The notes under the pieces are model-generated. The model was not told the origin of the DNA. It worked only from the letters and a program-made list of their open reading frames with translations, and ran no database searches. Shown here piece by piece: positions 10,510 through 22,258 of a stretch of DNA of 64,000 nt (position 1 is its first letter; each line of letters begins with the position of its first letter). Origin of the DNA: Porodaedalea pini. Its lineage: Eukaryota > Basidiomycota > Agaricomycetes > Hymenochaetales > Hymenochaetaceae. Made by a program: the position numbers and the translations under genes. The stretch spans positions 682,001 through 746,000 of the forward strand of contig NBAY01000005.1 in NCBI GenBank assembly GCA_002794775.1. The letters are read 5' to 3'.

Positions 10510-11920
10510 ATGGAAAATAGTAGGCTGACATTAGACTGGACGCGACTAGGCCCGCATGACACTGCACTTCCGCCCCCTGCTCCTTTCGACCCCAAGAAGA
10601 GCCTTGAGGACATCCCGCAACCAGTCTTCGGCGAGAATCTACGCTATCTCTTTCGACCACCGCACATCACTCAGCCTTCAAATGCATGGGCCGGGCCTTC
10701 GCCAGAGATACCAGAAGTAGACATGAAGGACATTGAACTCTCCCCGCCTCGGCCACCGCCTCGGCCAAGCTTCGGGCAGACGAGTGACGAAACGGAGAGA
10801 GGGCGTGAAGGAGGAAAAGATTCCCTAGGTGAGAAAATGGAAAGAAGAGAAGAGAACGAGAGCCCTGAGCGTCGACTCATCTCAAATGCCGCCGTGCGCC
10901 GTATTGCACGCAAACGGCAGGAAGTTCGTGGCCGCAGTCGCTTGAATCGCCTCCGGGGCAGGTCGAGGGTGACGGACGCGGAGGCGGAGGAGGAAGATAG
11001 TGCAGACGATGATGAATACGATGATGACGGGTCGCCGCGAAAGGGGCGCGCACTAACACGAAACACGTCAAATCACTATACACTCAACATGCCTGGTCCA
11101 GCGCCAGCGAAGAGCGAAACACCGTATATTCTACTTGGGTGAGCCTTGAGTCTGCCTTTGCTTTAGCTCGTCGGGTTCGGAGTACTGACAGTGGAATGTC
11201 AGCTACTTGCAATTCATGTTCAACCTCTCGTTAATCCTCGTCTTCCTGTACCTCCTGGTGCAGTTCATATTCACAGTCCAGCGCGATGTAGAACAGAGGA
11301 TAGGGGAATATTCCATGGGTAAGACCGCCTTAGTGTGTTTTCTCTGTGGGTATAGCTAACCATTTTGCGTAGACATTCTGCAGGAAATTACAACATGTGC
11401 ACAGTTGTACAAGCAGAATCTTTGCGACACGTCTCCGATCCCCGCCATGCTCCATCAATGCGCGACTTGGGAAACGTGTATGAGTCGAGACCCGAAGGTC
11501 GTGGGGCGCGCAAAGGTCGGAGCTGAGATGCTCGCGGAAGTCGTGAACGGCTTCGTCGAGCCCATCAGCTGGAAAACTCTGGTACAAGTCTCATACATAT
11601 CCTTCGATATCCTGACTAACTCGCGACATCGAAAGCTCTTCACGCTCTCGTCTCTCGCCTTTATGACGGTCTTCGTGAACGGGCTCGTCATGCTCTATCG
11701 CTCCCGGCTCCACCCAGATCGCCAGCAACAGCTATCACACGCGCACGCACCCGCTCCCGTGCCGCTCACAAATTTCCCGCCTTTTCACACTGCGTATGGC
11801 TATCTGCCTGCGGGGCAGCCAACGCATATGCCATGGCATCCCGAAGGCGACGTAGACGCGATGCCAAGGCAGCGGAGACGCCTGGAACACGGGGAGTCCG
11901 CCACATATGCGAAGTCATAA
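10510..11920 (+). CDS. BRL1-like: Brl1/Brr6-domain nuclear envelope protein
   Basis: Exons 10510-11138, 11203-11318 and 11373-11920 give 430 residues. The N-terminal 200 residues are charged and low complexity (Pro, Arg, Asp/Glu runs). The Brl1/Brr6 domain follows: a TM helix (FMFNLSLILVFLYLLVQFIF), a lumenal segment with four Cys (C-x6-YKQNLC, then HQCATWETCM) able to form two disulphides, the SRDPKVVGRA signature, and a second TM helix near the C-terminus. In yeasts this family acts at the nuclear envelope in nuclear pore assembly and lipid homeostasis. Both introns are canonical. The ATG at 10510 was chosen because the following MENSRLTLDWTR resembles family N-termini and upstream sequence cannot be spliced in frame. 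Confidence 0.9.
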
Positions 11921-12518
11921 CACAGGCGAACTCGTTCAATTTATTATTCTTTCTCTCGTCTACTATCGGAACAGTGGTCCTTGTTTTCTGTGTGCCACGT
12001 AAAGGCATCTAATTTACATATGGAATTATACTTTTCTATGCTCTTTGGATTCACTTACCATAGTGCAGGATTGTGAAAAGAACTCAACAAAATTCTTCAT
12101 CACATGCCGTAACATTCAGACAACTGATCATTCGCAAGGTCAACACATCGTTGACTATGTAGTAAGTCCACGACGTCCGAAAACGTTTCGGCTTCATATT
12201 CACTGGCGGACAGGTTCATAAAGGTATACAGGCATATGACTTTATTTTGCTAGATATACTATAATATTGATGCGTCACCATGGTTTATGCACATAAGTCA
12301 AGCAAGACATAAAGGCGAGTCAGACAGAGCAAGCAGGAAAGATCGAGAGCATTGCTACACAAGTGGACTAATATTAAGAAGGAAGAAGAACCGGTGAAGG
12401 CATACGTGAAAGAAAAAAAAGGAAAAAAGACATAGAGATTGTTAGGAAGAAAGGTGAAAAGTGGTAGATTGTAGAGGATAGCCTTTTCTAATGAGTCTCA
12501 CGTTACAATAACAAACAA
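11921..12518. other. Intergenic between convergent Brl1/Brr6 and CYC8 genes
   Basis: AT-rich 3' flanks of both genes with an A-rich tract near 12410. Nothing else seen. Confidence 0.5.
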
Positions 12519-15500
12519 TCACGAGCGCGGGCTCGTGCTCTTCTCCTTTGGCGACATCCGCATCGCCATCGCGTTACCCTGCGACTGGGAGTTTGTCGGG
12601 CTTGAACGCGCGCTCGAGTTGCGACGCACATGCCCCGACCCCGAGCTCGCGGGCCCTGCCGGGTTCATCACGTCGGCGATCTTGTGTCGCGACACAGGCG
12701 CCGCAGCCGGAGGCGTCATCGAGCCTGACCCTGAGCGCGAATGCGAATTACGTCGGTTGCGTCCACCGAGACCAACATCAACCTGCATGCGTTCTTGCTC
12801 TAGAGAAGGCGACGGTGCGCCTGCACTCGAAGGCGAATCCGGGACCGGCGTGAGCGTCGCTATGGATGGCAGAGTCACCGCGTTGCCATTTCCGACGGAT
12901 GTGGAAATAGGCGGAGGGCCGGCGGAAGACGAGACAATGGCACTGGGAGGAGGGGGGAGGGACAAGGTCGACGGAATACCGGTAGTATTAGTAGCAGAAG
13001 ACGGGCTTCGCTCGTGCATGCGCACATCGCGATCGCCCGGTTGCACCCTGTCCTCTGGCGAACGTGAAAGTTGTGTAAGGAAGGGAGTCGGTGACGGACG
13101 AGATGAAGGCTGAGGTGGAGGCGTATTGATGCGTCCTATCGTCGGTCGGTTAAGGATATCGATACGTGTGCGCTTCGAGTCGCCAGAATCGCTCATGGTA
13201 AGAGGGCTCAATGGCCGCTTCAACGAGCTGCCGCTCCCATTCGAAGAGCCCATGACGCCTATCGGACCTGGGCCAGGCAACTGAGGCGAGTGACCCGCTG
13301 AGCCAACCGAATTTTGATGATTCGGAGGCGGACTTACATGACGTGTGCGACCTCCGACGCTCACTGTGGGCGAGACGGGTCCGGGGGCGGATCCGGCCGC
13401 AAGGCTCATCAGCGACTCCGCAACACCTTCATCGTAGTCCTCGTCCACCTCCCTGCGCGGTAAACCGAGCCCTCCTGACGGGTGAACGTTGCCCATCGGC
13501 GACGGCCTGCTCGACCTTCCACTCGAACCAGACGCACTCGCTGACGACCTTGGCTCCGGAGAAGGCGGAGACTTCATCGCTCCCGAACCCGAGGGAACTG
13601 GTGCAACTCTGAACGAACTGGGCTGAACCGATGGCGCACGAGAACCGGCTGCACTGTCACCATCCTTTCCCCTTCGTCCACCTGCAGTACGCCGCTTCCT
13701 CTTGTCACTTGATTGGGAAGCGGAAGATGACCCAGCGGATACAGGCACGGGCGTCGGCGGCCCATGCATACTCATGCTTTCCACTTCCTTCGCCTTCCGT
13801 CCACGTCTTCTGTCTGAGCTCTCAGACGCACTCGCTGGAGGGTAGGGGACCGGATAGTCGCCCGTCGAACCCGCAGAGCTTGCCGAAATGGGCGGCGGAG
13901 GAAGTGCGTTTCTGGCTGACACACCAATAGACATTGCTGACGCGCTCCTATGTATCTCAGGAGAGTTTGCATGAATGCGTGCCTCAACCCGGTCCCGCTC
14001 ACGAGCATGCTCCGCCAAACCGCGTTCGTACTCGCGATCACGATCGATGCGCTCCCTCTCAATGCGCTCGGCCCTCTCCACGCGTGCGACCTGGGCGGTC
14101 TCGTCGAATCGCGGGTCATATCGCCGATTCGACAACCCGGCAGCGGAGCTTGCGAGTGCGGATGTGCCATGGACGGCGAGTTGCCGAGAGTGCGGGGGCT
14201 CCTCCCCGGGTCGTCTACATAGCGCGCGCCGGACTGCCAGCGCGGCAGACCAGGACCCTGAGCACCAGGACCAACGACAGGCGATCGCTCGCTAATCGAG
14301 ACCTGGCGCGACATAGGATGTCCCGGGCTACCAGGTCTAGGCATCGGAGGTGATCCCATCGTAGTTCGACGCGATGGCGGATGCATGTGTGGGTCGTATG
14401 GGTGCGCCGACATGGGCGAGGAAGGTCCGCGAGACTGCGAGAAGCCCGGCACGTTCGGCGGGACGCCAGTCCTATCCGAGTCCCTCCTTGGGCGCGAACG
14501 TTCACGCTCCAAGCGGCGCTCCCTCTCCCATGCATCCGGAGGTGGTGGGGGAGGCGGTGAGCCAGCAGTCGAATCATAGTGACCTGAGTACGAACGTGGA
14601 GAACGTTGTGCGATCTGTCCGGGCCTCGCACCTACACCGTTTCCATTGGTCTGCGGCGGGCCTGCAGGGGGATATCCATGATATCCGAGCTCACGAGGCT
14701 CGGGCGGACCACGAATTTGGCGCTGAGGCGGCGGCGATACTGACGGAGACACCGGTCGACGCGGCTGGCGGCTATAGTACGCAGGATCGCGCTGGTGCTC
14801 AGGCACTGCTTGAGGGCCATTCTGCGGATGGTGCAGCAGCAGACTCTGCGGTGTGCCCGCGGGTCCTCGCGAACGGCTGGACTCGCGCGGCGGGAAGCCA
14901 TCACGAGGGGTTGTGCGGTCAACATCCATAGGAGCAAGCGGCGTGTGGGTCGGTGCGCGACGCGAATCATCAAGGATGACAGGCGGTGGAGGTCCACCTC
15001 TGAATGGCGGCGGCGCGTGCGTGGCATGCGGTGAAGGAAGCGACAACCCATTCTCATTCACGTGGTCGCGAGACTCAGTGCGCGTGAAGATCGGGCGCGG
15101 CGTGGGACCCGAAGACATAAGGAGCGGCGGTCCACCGGACATCGTCACGGGCGGACCTACGGCACTCGCGTATGCGGTTGGATGCACGTCCTGCGGGAGC
15201 GGCGCTGACGTTTGGACCGTCTGGCCTGTCTGCTGCGCCGTTCGCAGCAACTGAAGGCGCTGCGAGATGACGCCGTTGCCCGGGTCGAGTTCGCTCGCAC
15301 GGGCGTATGCGTCAATAGCATCGCTGATCTGGTTATTGCAGCTCTCATACAAGGAACCGAGGTCGAACCAGACTTCCGAAATGTAAGGATTAATGCGAAT
15401 CGCTCGCGAGTAAGCGTCGAGCGCATCGCGGTATTGGTTGATCTGGAAATAAAGCACGCCAATGGAGCACCAGAAAGTTGGGTTCCGACCATCGCGATAG

Positions 15501-16981
15501 ACAGCTTGCTGATACGCTTCGTACGCCTTGTTGTATTTCTGACCAGCCATGTAGGCGCGGCCGAGAAGGTACCAACTTTGAGCATCGGAGGGGTCGGCTT
15601 CAAGGGACTTTGTGAGGTACGTGATGGCGAGATCTTGACTCTGGAATGCCGAGCCGTCCTGGTGGTAAAGCCAGCCGAGCTGTTGCAGGACCTTAGCGTG
15701 TGCCGGGTTTTCCTGCACGACGCGCTCGTATGCATCTTTTGCGCGCATATGATCTTTCTGCTGCTCGTAAACATGCCCGATCTGGAACCAGATGTCGGCG
15801 TGCGCGAGCGGGTTTGGCGGGTTGCGGAGGATACGATCGAAGCAGTCGAGAGAGTCAGTGTACTTGCCCTGCTGCTTGTAGATGATGCCAAGACGAAACA
15901 GGATCTCGTTTGCCTTGTCAAAGTCTAACACTGCATAAGTTAATACCACAACACAGTTAAGCATAGGGTTTGTCTCACCCTTGTCCATATGAAGAACCGA
16001 GGCGAAGGCCTCTTCCGCATGGTCGAGGGAGCCATACCGGTCATAGAGTATGCCTATGCCGTACCAGAGCTTAGGGTCCTCTTTTGGGTTTGGGAGGAGG
16101 TACAGCGCTTGCTGGTAGGCCGAATAAGCTTTCTGTAGATCATCCTGCATTAGGTAGCAATGCCCTGAGAATGGATTACATGAGAATGGAAGACCAGGCA
16201 CACGAGATCGATGACGTGTACATACCGAGGGCGCTCCAGACTTCGCCGTTTTCCTGCTGGAACTGGAGCACGCGCTGGAAATACTCGACAGCCTAAAGGA
16301 GAAAAGGCGGATCGGAGAAGATCGGAGCGGGAGATAAATTGAGTTTGAATGAGTGATCGGCAGGCAGCCGTCGGCAAACAGGACGTCACGACGGACCTTG
16401 CTGTAGTTTTCCCTTATCCGCGCGATCCCCGCAACCTGTGTCAGCCCAGGGAGCGAGTTAGGATTATGCTGCAGTGCCCGCTCATACGCCGACAGCGCAC
16501 GATCCAAATCACCCATCTGCTCTGCCACAGAGCCTGTGCGTGCGCCAAATTAGAATATAGATTACGAAAAGGCACTTCAGTTTCTGGCTGACGATAGCAA
16601 AGGGCGGAAGAACGGACCTATCAGAAGCCACGTTTCCTCATTTGCCTTTGAAAGCTTCTGCAGAGTTGGGTGTACAGCCCCCGCGCTCGGTACAGGTGGA
16701 GCGCCGTTTGCGTGGGGGACCCCTGGCGGTCCAGCGGGCGCAGCAACAGGCGAGAGACCGATGGGTGCGCCGTGCGCGTGTCCGTGTCCCATTGCATGGG
16801 CATGGCCGTGCCCGTTAGTAAGCGGCGTGCTCGGGACGCTGCCGTTGAGGTGGACAGCGTGTGGCGGAGGACCGCCGGCGCCAGGTGGGCCAGGGACGGG
16901 CGGACCCGGCGGCGGGGGCGGCGGAGCATGAGGATCGTGCAGCCGCACGTCGCGCTCGCGGACGGAGTGGCGCAACGACAT
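12519..16981 (-). CDS. SSN6: Cyc8/Ssn6-type TPR transcriptional corepressor
   Basis: Exons 16981-16618, 16533-16397, 16292-16226, 16164-15979 and 15924 onward join in frame. A Pro/Gly/His-rich head leads into ETWLLIGSVAEQMGDLDRAL, the usual first TPR. About nine or ten TPR-like repeats follow, including SALGHCYLMQDD, LWYGIGILYDRYG, IWFQIGHVYEQQ, SWYLLGRAYMAGQ, TFWCSIGVLYFQ and VWFDLGSLYESC. A very long Pro/Ser/Arg/Gln-rich tail contains the basic SNRRYDPRFDE block and a charged helix. The Ssn6 partner of Tup1 represses many gene sets. One problem remains: the upstream tail frame runs to about 14150, while the DPRFDE tail and everything to the TAG at 12519 are in another frame. Either a poorly conserved intron or a one-base indel sits between roughly 14140 and 14290. 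Confidence 0.92.
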
Positions 16982-19817
16982 GGAGGACGGCAGGATGGTC
17001 GGCGGGGATAAGATGTGGGAGGAGATGAAAGAGAAAAGAGACGAATCAGGGGACGGGGATGAGAGAGCGAAAGAGAGAGTGGGAAGAAGAGGAAGGGGGG
17101 AAAGCGTTGACGGAAGAGCGAGGCGGGGTATAAAAGAGGCTTCGAGGATGGAATTTTGAAGGAGGATTCTCGCGGAGGAGTGGAAGTGGAAGTGGAAGGA
17201 GGAAGTGTAGTGCAAGGTAATTCATTATGCGCATGCTCAGGGCAGACTACCCGTCTACGGATACGCTAGGGCTACGGCTACGGCTGCGCTTCTTCTTCTC
17301 AGAGTCAGAACCAGATCTCGATCTCAGCACGGCTACTTGCAGGGTCACAGACCGTCATTCTCGGCCTCTTATCCAGATCACATCCAATCATCTATCTATT
17401 TCCTTTTCCGGCCATCCTCGGCTCGTCCCCACATTCCTCCGCACGTGATCCTGTCATCTCTGCATCTTCGATCATGTTCTCCTTTATCTTGCATCGCATC
17501 GCGCAGCTGCCAGGCGTCAGCTGTCGACTATTCCCTCCGCAAGCAGTCGCCGGGCGATAGCACGAGAACCCCGTCCGTTCCCATCTCCCCAGCCGCCAAC
17601 ACCAATCATCCGGGGCTCCCGCGGACGCGGATGTTGTGGGCACGGAGCCAAGCGAATCCGGCAGGGGAACGCGTCCGAAACCCGATTCGAAGGCGAAGAT
17701 GCAAATGAAGGAAAGAAATAGGCTAATTCGCCGGCACCTGTGCGATCAAACGAAATGAAATGAAACGAAAACATGCAAATCTCCTCCTGTGAAATACGTA
17801 AAGCCAATTTCGTCCTCGTGAACCACGTCGCCGTCGTCGTTGTCTCACGTCTTTGTTTTTCGTCGACGATCAGCCGTACCCACAGCGCCCACCGCACCAC
17901 GAAGCTTCTCTTTGTCCTCCTTCTTTTTTCTTCCGTATCACATCTCGATGGAGGCACTGACAGTGACAAGCACACACTAGTACTAGCGCACTAGGGCCTA
18001 TCACCACCGCCACACAGTGCCCCGTAGCAATCGCATCCCCCATTCGGATCCCACCCCCTCCCTATGCACAATGGACGAAACGATCTCCAACGCACCGCCA
18101 TCTGTCATGGCCACACACGAGTACAAATATTAATACGAACGTTCGTCCGCGTAGTGTCGTCAGCTGTCCTGCGCCGCCGCTTCGAGCCTTCTTTGTCAAT
18201 ATTATCTTTTGGTTCCGGTACATCCGCACCCATACATAAACGGCGAATCCCGATCCTATGCAATCATGCTTCGTTCCAGCGCCTCGGAGACTGCCCTGCC
18301 CTACTACCGGACCAAACGCAGCCGCAGTTGCGCAGAGCGGCAACAACAGGCTATAACCGCATCTGCGCCTCCATCTGGATCCTCGTTGGCATCTAGGCTA
18401 TCTATCTATCTCTGCTTCTCATATATATCCACACATCTATCTATCCATCCATCTCGGTTCTCGTCTGTTACTGCCGTGACTCACCAGCTGTACAAGTACG
18501 ATTCGATCCAATATTAATGTATCGTGTCCGCCCCTCGGTCATCTGCGTTCTTCGAACACGCCACCAAGTTGTAGAGCGCCTGCAACTTTGGATCCGATCG
18601 GCACCCCATCGTCCTTCCCGTCTCCTCAACTTTCGAAGCAAAAAAAGCGAAACGCGAGGCAGAGCTCCCCCAACTCCGACGCGGGCTCACCTACCTCCGC
18701 GCGCGCGCGCGCGCCTCTAACAAAGTCACTATCTAAATCGATATTTGATTGCCAGCGGCGCGGCACTAATATCAATCCTGTAACTGCTTCCTGGAGCCAA
18801 GTAACCAAAAAGGCCATTAAACGCCACCGCCCTCGCCGTCAAATCATGATCGCCACACATACGCGCAGAGGGGATCAAGATCCCGTGGCGGAGCGGAGCG
18901 GTGCATGGCATCCCCCGAGGCCGGTGGCACACCGTCAGCACTACTACATAGTGTCACCACTTTGGGGCAAAAAGACGCGCGCAGATCATCGTTTTCTTTC
19001 TCCCTTCTCTGCTGTTCTTCCTGTTCTGCCTTCCCGTTGTAGCCGGGCGCGCCGAACAGAGACTGGGCTTCTAGTGCGGTCTGGCAGTTGTCAAGGCGCA
19101 ACGCAACGCAATATCTACCTATTTCAGTAGACTTTCAGAACACGACGAAACGGAACCCCCCCCCTCCCTTCTATATATCACGTTGTCGTCTTCACTAGCA
19201 CTAGTACTTCCATTCGCCGATTCTGCGGTGGCGAGCATGGAAAGACGCAGAGATATTTAGGAAAGAATAAGGTGCCTCGAATGCTCTTATCCAAAGAGAG
19301 ATAGGCGCAATCAAGAATGCAATGCAACAAATTAAAGCTCCCGCAAACCACTCACGAAACCTAAATAAGATGAGAGGGGGGGAAGAAAAAAGAAAAACAC
19401 GTGGCAAAGAATAGTCCCGCGCGTAATGAGGAAAAAAAAAAAAACGAAAAGTGAACTTTTTTTTTTTCCAATCAAAGGAACGCGTCCCTCCCAGACCCAA
19501 TCGGCGATCAGCCCCCAGATCAGCCCGGCAGCCGCGCCTCCTCTTCCCCCCGTGTGAAAAAAAATGCTGTGCATCCATAAATTGTGGCTGTGCCTGTCAT
19601 CTCATCATCATCGGTTCTATTTTGTTTTTTCGCCCTCTCTCATCATCATCGTCTTCTCCGGCCCGATTCCGATTCACCGCCCCCCCCCCTCACTAGTACT
19701 CCCCTCACCCCCTATTATTCCTTGTTGTCGTCTCGTCTCGTCTCGTCTCGGTTTCGGATAGGCAAAGTACTAGTCCTGTTTCGGGCTGGATACATATTTA
19801 GGTCAACACATGAAATC

Positions 19818-19832
19818 GGGGGGGGGGGGGGG
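19818..19832. repeat. Homopolymer run of 15 G
   Basis: Uninterrupted G15 directly followed by CGTACGTACGTA. Possible G-quadruplex former and a likely site of length error in sequencing. Confidence 0.95.
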
Positions 19833-20461
19833 CGTACGTACGTAATGTGCAAAATCGCTTTTAGTTTTTGCTTTAATCTGGGTTGTCTCTAGACCTGCTT
19901 GTAGAGGGTTTGAGACAACGCCAATATTAATATTAATGTACTTACTTCACATGCCAAGTCGAAGCTTATGATAAAGGAGTACTAGTACTAGTGGAAATCC
20001 AATCCAATCCGACCCGACCCGACTCGGGTAATTCCCACTCCAGTGAACTGGAGATTGGACGGGGCCACATGTACTAGTACTGTGTCCATGTGAAAATCGC
20101 AAAAAAAAGAACACAGAAACGAAAAGTTGTTCGGATTGGGCGCGCGAATCGAATCAGCGGTACTAGTACTAGTATTAGTATTAGCATTAATGGATCACCT
20201 ATCATCCATTTGATGTGCCGTCCTGATAACTCGAACTCGACCTCGCAGTAATATTAATATTGATATTATCGCGTTCAGAAAGCTTAAGACTCTCTGTACA
20301 CCGATTGTTGGCCTGGCTTGGCTTGCATTATCGAGAGCACGACTTTTAAGGACTAGTACCCTCTTTATTCATTCAGTTTGCTTTGAAGAACAATTATTGA
20401 TCTCAGATCGAGATCCTCGCCTTTCAGTCCAGATACCGAAAGCCAACTGCGATTCACAATT

Positions 20462-20491
20462 CCCAAACCCAAACCCAAACCCAAACCCAAA
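20462..20491. repeat. (CCCAAA)5 microsatellite
   Basis: Five perfect tandem CCCAAA units. It differs from the common fungal telomere unit CCCTAA by one base; the location is internal, so it is taken as an ordinary microsatellite. Confidence 0.9.
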
Positions 20492-22234
20492 ACACTCCGT
20501 AGGGATGAGAAGCTAAGGGTGTATCTGTATCTGTGGAGGGGGATCTCGTAAGCAATGTGCAGCTAGTTACTAGTTTAGTAGTTGGCATGTCGGCGACAGC
20601 GGCAGCGGCGTCGCTCCATTCGCGCCAGACTGAGACACGTCACGGTCAACTACATAGGTCCAGTGGGTGGGTAGTACTAATACTAGTGACGAGATGAGGC
20701 TGAGATGCGCAGCAGCAGGAACAGAAATAAAAACAGCAACAGCAACAGCAACCTTCGGATGAATTAGGCTTTCGCGCGCGCATTAGATAACGATTTAAAG
20801 TCCTTATAATATAACTGTCCGAGTCTCGCGCCAAGCAGTCCTAGTGCGAGACACCCATAATTGACTCCAGGCACCCTGAGTTGCAAGACACGGGCCGGGC
20901 AAAACTTCCGCCTGCGATATAATTATTAATGGCATTCGCCAAGGAGAGATGGCTCAGACAGCGGCGGCGTCGGTGTCTGACTCTGAGACACGTCACGGGC
21001 TCGGAAGCACGGCGACTCGGAGTGGATGAAAGAAAACGAGGCTAGTATTTCCTTTCGCATCTCCCATTCCCTTACGACATGACAGCGACACCGCCGCCGC
21101 CGCCGCCCTAGACATTCAGACTCCGCGCTCGTTCGATCAGCGGTGGCGTTCGTCGTGCGCATTCAATCGCTTATTACCCTGCGATTGGAACTTAGAAGTG
21201 CCATATATGTAGTGCCGCCAAGGAGCTACACACATTACTATTATTATTATTCAGAGTTTGCACGCATCTGCTTCGCTGACGGGAGAGAGATAGAGCGCAG
21301 AGAAGTCCGGAACGCATTGGGCACTGAGCAGCTGATCATGATCGTGATTGCTGCGTAGACGAATGCGTGCACGGCGGAGCAACCGACGCCCGTGTCCCCG
21401 CGGTTCTGCTTCCTTTTTGCAATTGAAAAGGCTGACTCTCTTCTCTTCTTCTCCGAGTCTTCGTCCTTCGGTTCCAGTCGTGTGCGTGATTCCCCCCCCC
21501 CCTCTCGACGCCCAGAGCGCTCGGCCAGGGGGAGGCATGCGAGTCATTGATATTAATATTGTGTTAAATTTGCGCGCGCTCTGGCGGCGTTACCCATTCG
21601 AGAGGGGAGAAGCAGCTGCAGCGCGATTGCGCTGTGTGACTGTTCAGTGTAGAACGCCACGCTTAGGGCCGTCTGCTCCCGTGTGCGGATTCAGTTCCAG
21701 TTCCAGTTCCAGTTCAGGATTGGATTGGACTCGGATTCGGATCGCCTTCTCCGAGTCACCCTCACGGTCCCGGCTTCCTTGCTATCACCATCCACCTCTC
21801 GCATCGAGTTCACGCTTTACATACATAGCCTCGCCGTCACACGTCGAACGTGCGAAGGCCGCGTCGTTGATATCGATACCGTATCACTCTATGAGAGAAC
21901 AAAACGCAAAACAAAAATGCAAATGCAAATGCAAATACAAACTCCCGAAAATAAGATTGCAAAACGCCCTGGCCCCCTGGCCCTCGGGTCCGTTTTCTAC
22001 GCACTTCTCAATTCTGGCGGAATCAGAATTTTTCGAAGCGAAGGGGGGGGAGGGGGGGCGCCTCGGTGGGAAATCGTTATCACGTACACGGCATTTGACG
22101 GCGTGCCGTGCCGTGGCTGCGGCGTGGTTCTGACTCCCTCTGCGGGAAGTCGAAGAGATGCGTACGAAAGGGAGGCGATGCGAAGTTCTATTACTTCTAA
22201 CATCCACGCCGCACCCCGCAGTGTGATGGTGATT

Positions 22235-22258
22235 GTGATCGTGATCGTGATCGTGATC
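22235..22258. repeat. (GTGATC)4 microsatellite
   Basis: Four perfect hexamer units within the gene-poor region, preceded by related GTGATGGTGATT sequence. Confidence 0.9.

Noticed and set aside
10334..10528. 64-codon ORF as possible first exon of the Brl1/Brr6 gene
   Set aside because: The only good donor (GTATGC) is in the wrong phase for the next exon or leaves a 25-bp intron; taken as 5' UTR.
12535..13113. 192-codon plus-strand ORF (and others at 13343-15928) opposite SSN6
   Set aside because: They mirror the GC-rich, low-complexity coding strand of SSN6 and have no motif of their own.
20462..20491. Telomere-like repeat (CCCAAA)5
   Set aside because: Only five units, internal, and not the usual fungal CCCTAA unit; treated as a microsatellite.
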